A stretch of DNA of 64,000 bases from positions 310,001-374,000 of the forward strand of contig NZ_LHVE01000014.1 in NCBI RefSeq assembly GCF_001269655.1, read 5' to 3'. Of this stretch, positions 61,988-64,000 are shown piece after piece. How positions within the stretch are numbered: the stretch's first letter is position 1; each line of letters opens with the position of its first letter. Source of the DNA: Pseudomonas thivervalensis. Lineage in GTDB: Bacteria > Pseudomonadota > Gammaproteobacteria > Pseudomonadales > Pseudomonadaceae. The notes under the pieces were generated by a model. That model had not been told where the DNA came from. It did no database searches and saw only the letters and a list, made by a program, of their open reading frames with translations. The translations under genes were made by a program, and so were the position numbers.

Positions 61988-62079
61988 GAGCTGACGAGTG
62001 CAACGAGGCTGCGATCTTTGCGCAGGCACTTGAGTCCCAAGCGAAAGATCAAAAGATCGCAGCCTTCGGCAGCTCCTAC
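61984..62079. repeat. REP doublet, type C, overlapping the PBP stop codon
   Basis: GTAGGAGCTG at 61984 and the inverted CAGCTCCTAC near 62079, with GCTGCGATCTTT / AAAGATCGCAGC inside. It provides the TAG stop of the preceding gene. Bases 62080-62132 contain a partial type A REP (CCCTCGCCACA). Confidence 0.88.
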
Positions 62080-62132
62080 AGGGCTCACGCCCGCTTGGCG
62101 ATGCGATGTTTCGCTAAACCCCCTCGCCACAA

Positions 62133-62642
62133 TCAGAGGTTGATTCGCGGCACCGCGTCGAAGATCACTGTGAAGTCGGCGTTATACATCCCGGGAGAGA
62201 GTGGGCGGGTAGGCGAGTTCGCCACAACGACGCGCATGTCCGCCTGGGTACCGGGTGTGGACGTGGCATCATCCACGACTTCCTGGGGCAGATTGTCCAG
62301 AGGCACACCGTTGAATAAAACCCTCAAGCTCACAATATCTATCCCGTTGGTCAGATGGACAGCCCCCGTGCTCGCGCCGCCCTCAATGTAGGCGTGAACC
62401 GAACCCTCGGTGTTCTTCACATCGAAGGTGTGACGCAAAGAGGTAAATTTGTAGGTCAGGGGGTTGTAGTACATGTATTCGTCCTTACCAAACTCCGGAT
62501 CCCGCGGCTGCACATGAAACTGCTTGTTCGGAATGTTCGCGGTGATATGAATGGACGAGCGTGCATCATCGCCCGCCAGCACCCACGGAGAACTCAAGGC
62601 AGCGACACCCAGGACAGTCACGAACACCATCTTTTTAAACAT
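62133..62642 (-). CDS. CS1-type fimbrial major subunit
   Basis: 169 residues from ATG 62642; longer in-frame versions run into a REP. Signal peptide MFKKMVFVTVLGVAALSSPWVLA. The mature part (HITANIPNKQFHVQPRDP, YNPLTYKFTSLRHTFDVKNTEG, PGMYNADFTVIFDAVP) resembles CS1/CFA-I pilins of the alternate chaperone family. Closely paired with a second pilin upstream on the same strand. It is likely a structural subunit of a surface fibre. Confidence 0.85.
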   Translation of the reverse strand: MFKKMVFVTVLGVAALSSPWVLAGDDARSSIHITANIPNKQFHVQPRDPEFGKDEYMYYNPLTYKFTSLRHTFDVKNTEGSVHAYIEGGASTGAVHLTNGIDIVSLRVLFNGVPLDNLPQEVVDDATSTPGTQADMRVVVANSPTRPLSPGMYNADFTVIFDAVPRINL

Positions 62643-62673
62643 GTTTGACTCCTTTTTATAATAAATAAAACCC

Positions 62674-62801
62674 GTGGCGAGGGAGCTTGCTCCCGCTGGG
62701 TGGCGCAGCCGCCCTCGCTTTTCAACCCGCTGAAAAAACCTCCAGCCATGCCATCGTTGCGACTGCTGCGCAGCCGAGCGGGAGCAAGCTCCCTCGCCAC
62801 A
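62674..62801. repeat. REP doublet between the two pilin genes
   Basis: GTGGCGAGGGAGCTTGCTCCCGC and its inverted partner about 80 bp apart. Position inside the presumed fimbrial operon could affect mRNA stability. Confidence 0.88.
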
Positions 62802-62864
62802 GGGTTCTATGCAGATGCTCCATTCCATGAGCCTCACCATTCCATGCACTTGCGCTGATTCGCT

Positions 62865-63344
62865 CTACGGCGCAGTCGCGTCGAACACCATGTGCACCGT
62901 GCCGTAGTAATCGCCAGGCTTGTACTCGTCATCGGGCTTGATGGCGGCGATGACCAGCGGTACCTGGCGCCCGGGCCGGGCTTCGGTGGCCGAGACCACT
63001 TGGGCCGAATCAAGGGTCAATACGACGTTGTTGAACGTCACGCGCAAGTCAATGCGCTCACGGCCATTGGACAAGTACGCCTCTTCCCCCAGGCGTGCGC
63101 CGATGGCGCCGTTGCTGTTCTTCACCTCATAGGTCGCCCGCAGTGGGCTGAGTTCGCTGGTGATCGTGCTGAAGGGCAAGCGCTGCTCGCGCTGGACCAA
63201 TTGCGGGTCCAGCGGCAACACGTAGAAGTCGGCCGTCGGGATGGTCACGTAGACTTCGAACGTTTCCCGCTCCACCGCCCCCCAGGCCGAAACCCAAGGC
63301 AATGTCAGGGCGGTCAATGCGAGGGGGCGTAGTGTCTTGAACAT
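62865..63344 (-). CDS. CS1-type fimbrial major subunit, second paralogue
   Basis: 159 residues from ATG 63344. Signal peptide (LRPLALTALTLPWVSAWG). VYVTIPTADFYVLPLDP, TITSELSPLRATYEVKNSNG and PGDYYGTVHMVFDATAP align with the downstream pilin. Both are about 140-145 residues when mature. It lies 44 bp after the chaperone gene, so chaperone and pilins are likely one operon. Confidence 0.85.
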   Translation of the reverse strand: MFKTLRPLALTALTLPWVSAWGAVERETFEVYVTIPTADFYVLPLDPQLVQREQRLPFSTITSELSPLRATYEVKNSNGAIGARLGEEAYLSNGRERIDLRVTFNNVVLTLDSAQVVSATEARPGRQVPLVIAAIKPDDEYKPGDYYGTVHMVFDATAP

Positions 63345-63388
63345 TTTGCTTACCTCTGGCGTCAACGACGGCTCGGCGACGGCGGCCA

Positions 63389-64000
63389 TCAACCTTTGAT
63401 CTCGACATTTTTCTTCTGGTTGCCTTCCACCAGCGTGAAGCGGTATTGCCGCCCCGCTTCCTTGTCGAACGAGAAGCTCTGGCCGCTCTTGACGTGGTGT
63501 TTGGTGGTGGGCTTGCAGTCGTTCTCTTTCAGCGCCACGCAGTCCTTGAACTCATCGATCACCACCACCGTGTTGCCGTTATTGCGCAACTGGTAGCGGC
63601 TGGCACTGTCGTCGATCACGGTCTCGTAACGGGTGTTCTTGGGCCGCACGAAAAACACCGTGCCGTAACCCGCCAGCACCTTGACCCCGGCGGCCACGCG
63701 CTCCTTCTTATATTCCTCGCGCTCTTCGGCGCTGATGGCGAACTCGTCTTCGGCTTCCGGCACCACCGGCACGAAACGCACCCGGAAGTAACGTTCCTTG
63801 TCGCGGTTACCCATGAACAGCAACCGCGTGCCCTGCACCCCGTTGGCCGGCACGATCAGCCGCGCCGGGCTGGCCATCAACCCGTCCTTGGCCTGGGCGC
63901 TGGCCTGGTTCTGCAGCGGCACTTCCTGGTAGGTGCCGTCCTCGTTGTAGATGATTTCCAGGATGTTGACCTTGACGAACGCCGTGGACGTCCCGCCGTT
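63389..64000 (-). CDS. Fimbrial chaperone, 5' end outside the window
   Basis: About 204 codons visible; the frame continues without a stop to the window edge, so the N-terminus and signal peptide are missing. SPARLIVPANGVQGTRLLFMG and YFRVRFVPVVPE fit the N-terminal immunoglobulin-like domain of a periplasmic pilus chaperone (CS1/alternate family). The C-terminal domain follows (RYQLRNNGNTVVVIDEF, GRQYRFTLVEGNQKKNVEIKG). It would fold and deliver the two pilins encoded next. Confidence 0.8.
   Translation of the reverse strand, partial: NGGTSTAFVKVNILEIIYNEDGTYQEVPLQNQASAQAKDGLMASPARLIVPANGVQGTRLLFMGNRDKERYFRVRFVPVVPEAEDEFAISAEEREEYKKERVAAGVKVLAGYGTVFFVRPKNTRYETVIDDSASRYQLRNNGNTVVVIDEFKDCVALKENDCKPTTKHHVKSGQSFSFDKEAGRQYRFTLVEGNQKKNVEIKG

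Overview
The window looks like a chromosomal segment of a fluorescent-group Pseudomonas. It is GC-rich and tightly packed. It has the MetE/MetR pair, class I fumarase, a KgtP-type permease with a DctB/DctD-like sensor-regulator pair, DUF6124 and AruI-like genes typical of the genus, and dense REP (repetitive extragenic palindrome) sequences with a REP-associated tyrosine transposase. No tRNA, rRNA, phage or classical insertion sequence was recognised.

Layout. 0-2 kb: fumarase. 2-17 kb: an insecticidal-toxin-complex (Tc) region with one B component, two Rhs-type C components with different C-terminal payloads, and a 1500-residue leucine-rich-repeat protein ending in a NEL-type E3 ubiquitin ligase domain. 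No TcA gene is present. 17-22 kb: sensor kinase, sigma-54 activator and KgtP permease, with a recognisable -24/-12 promoter and palindromic upstream sites. 22-25 kb: a secreted protein made almost wholly of DGFDRT repeats, a flavin reductase, two small proteins and an AraC regulator. 25-34 kb: a probable catabolic unit (AruI-like 2-keto acid decarboxylase, aldehyde dehydrogenase, polyamine-type ABC importer) with a divergent LysR regulator. 34-39 kb: an exported alpha/beta hydrolase, metE and metR. 38.7-40.3 kb: a NUDIX, LysE and GNAT operon.

40.4-42 kb is an unusual repeat-bounded unit: two roughly 316-bp inverted repeats flank a DUF6124 gene that has an apparent start-region frameshift and a structured leader. 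42-52 kb holds the most striking system. A REC-HD-GYP-like protein with a degenerate catalytic site is divergent from a five-gene, mostly translationally coupled operon. That operon encodes REC-PAS-GGDEF-EAL, REC-GGDEF-EAL, a periplasmic di-haem cytochrome c peroxidase, a membrane histidine kinase and a REC-histidine kinase. The two GGDEF-EAL proteins appear reciprocally degenerate: one keeps the cyclase site, the other the phosphodiesterase site.

52-57 kb: an FMN-dependent glutamate-synthase-like protein, a lower-GC membrane glycosyltransferase and an amino-acid permease. 57.5-58.8 kb: the RAYT transposase beside a tandem REP array. 58.9-62 kb: a large penicillin-binding-protein-like transglycosylase. 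62-64 kb: a CS1-type fimbrial cluster (two pilins and a chaperone) that runs off the window edge.

Functions come from protein motifs and remembered family features. No database search was run. Domain boundaries are approximate.
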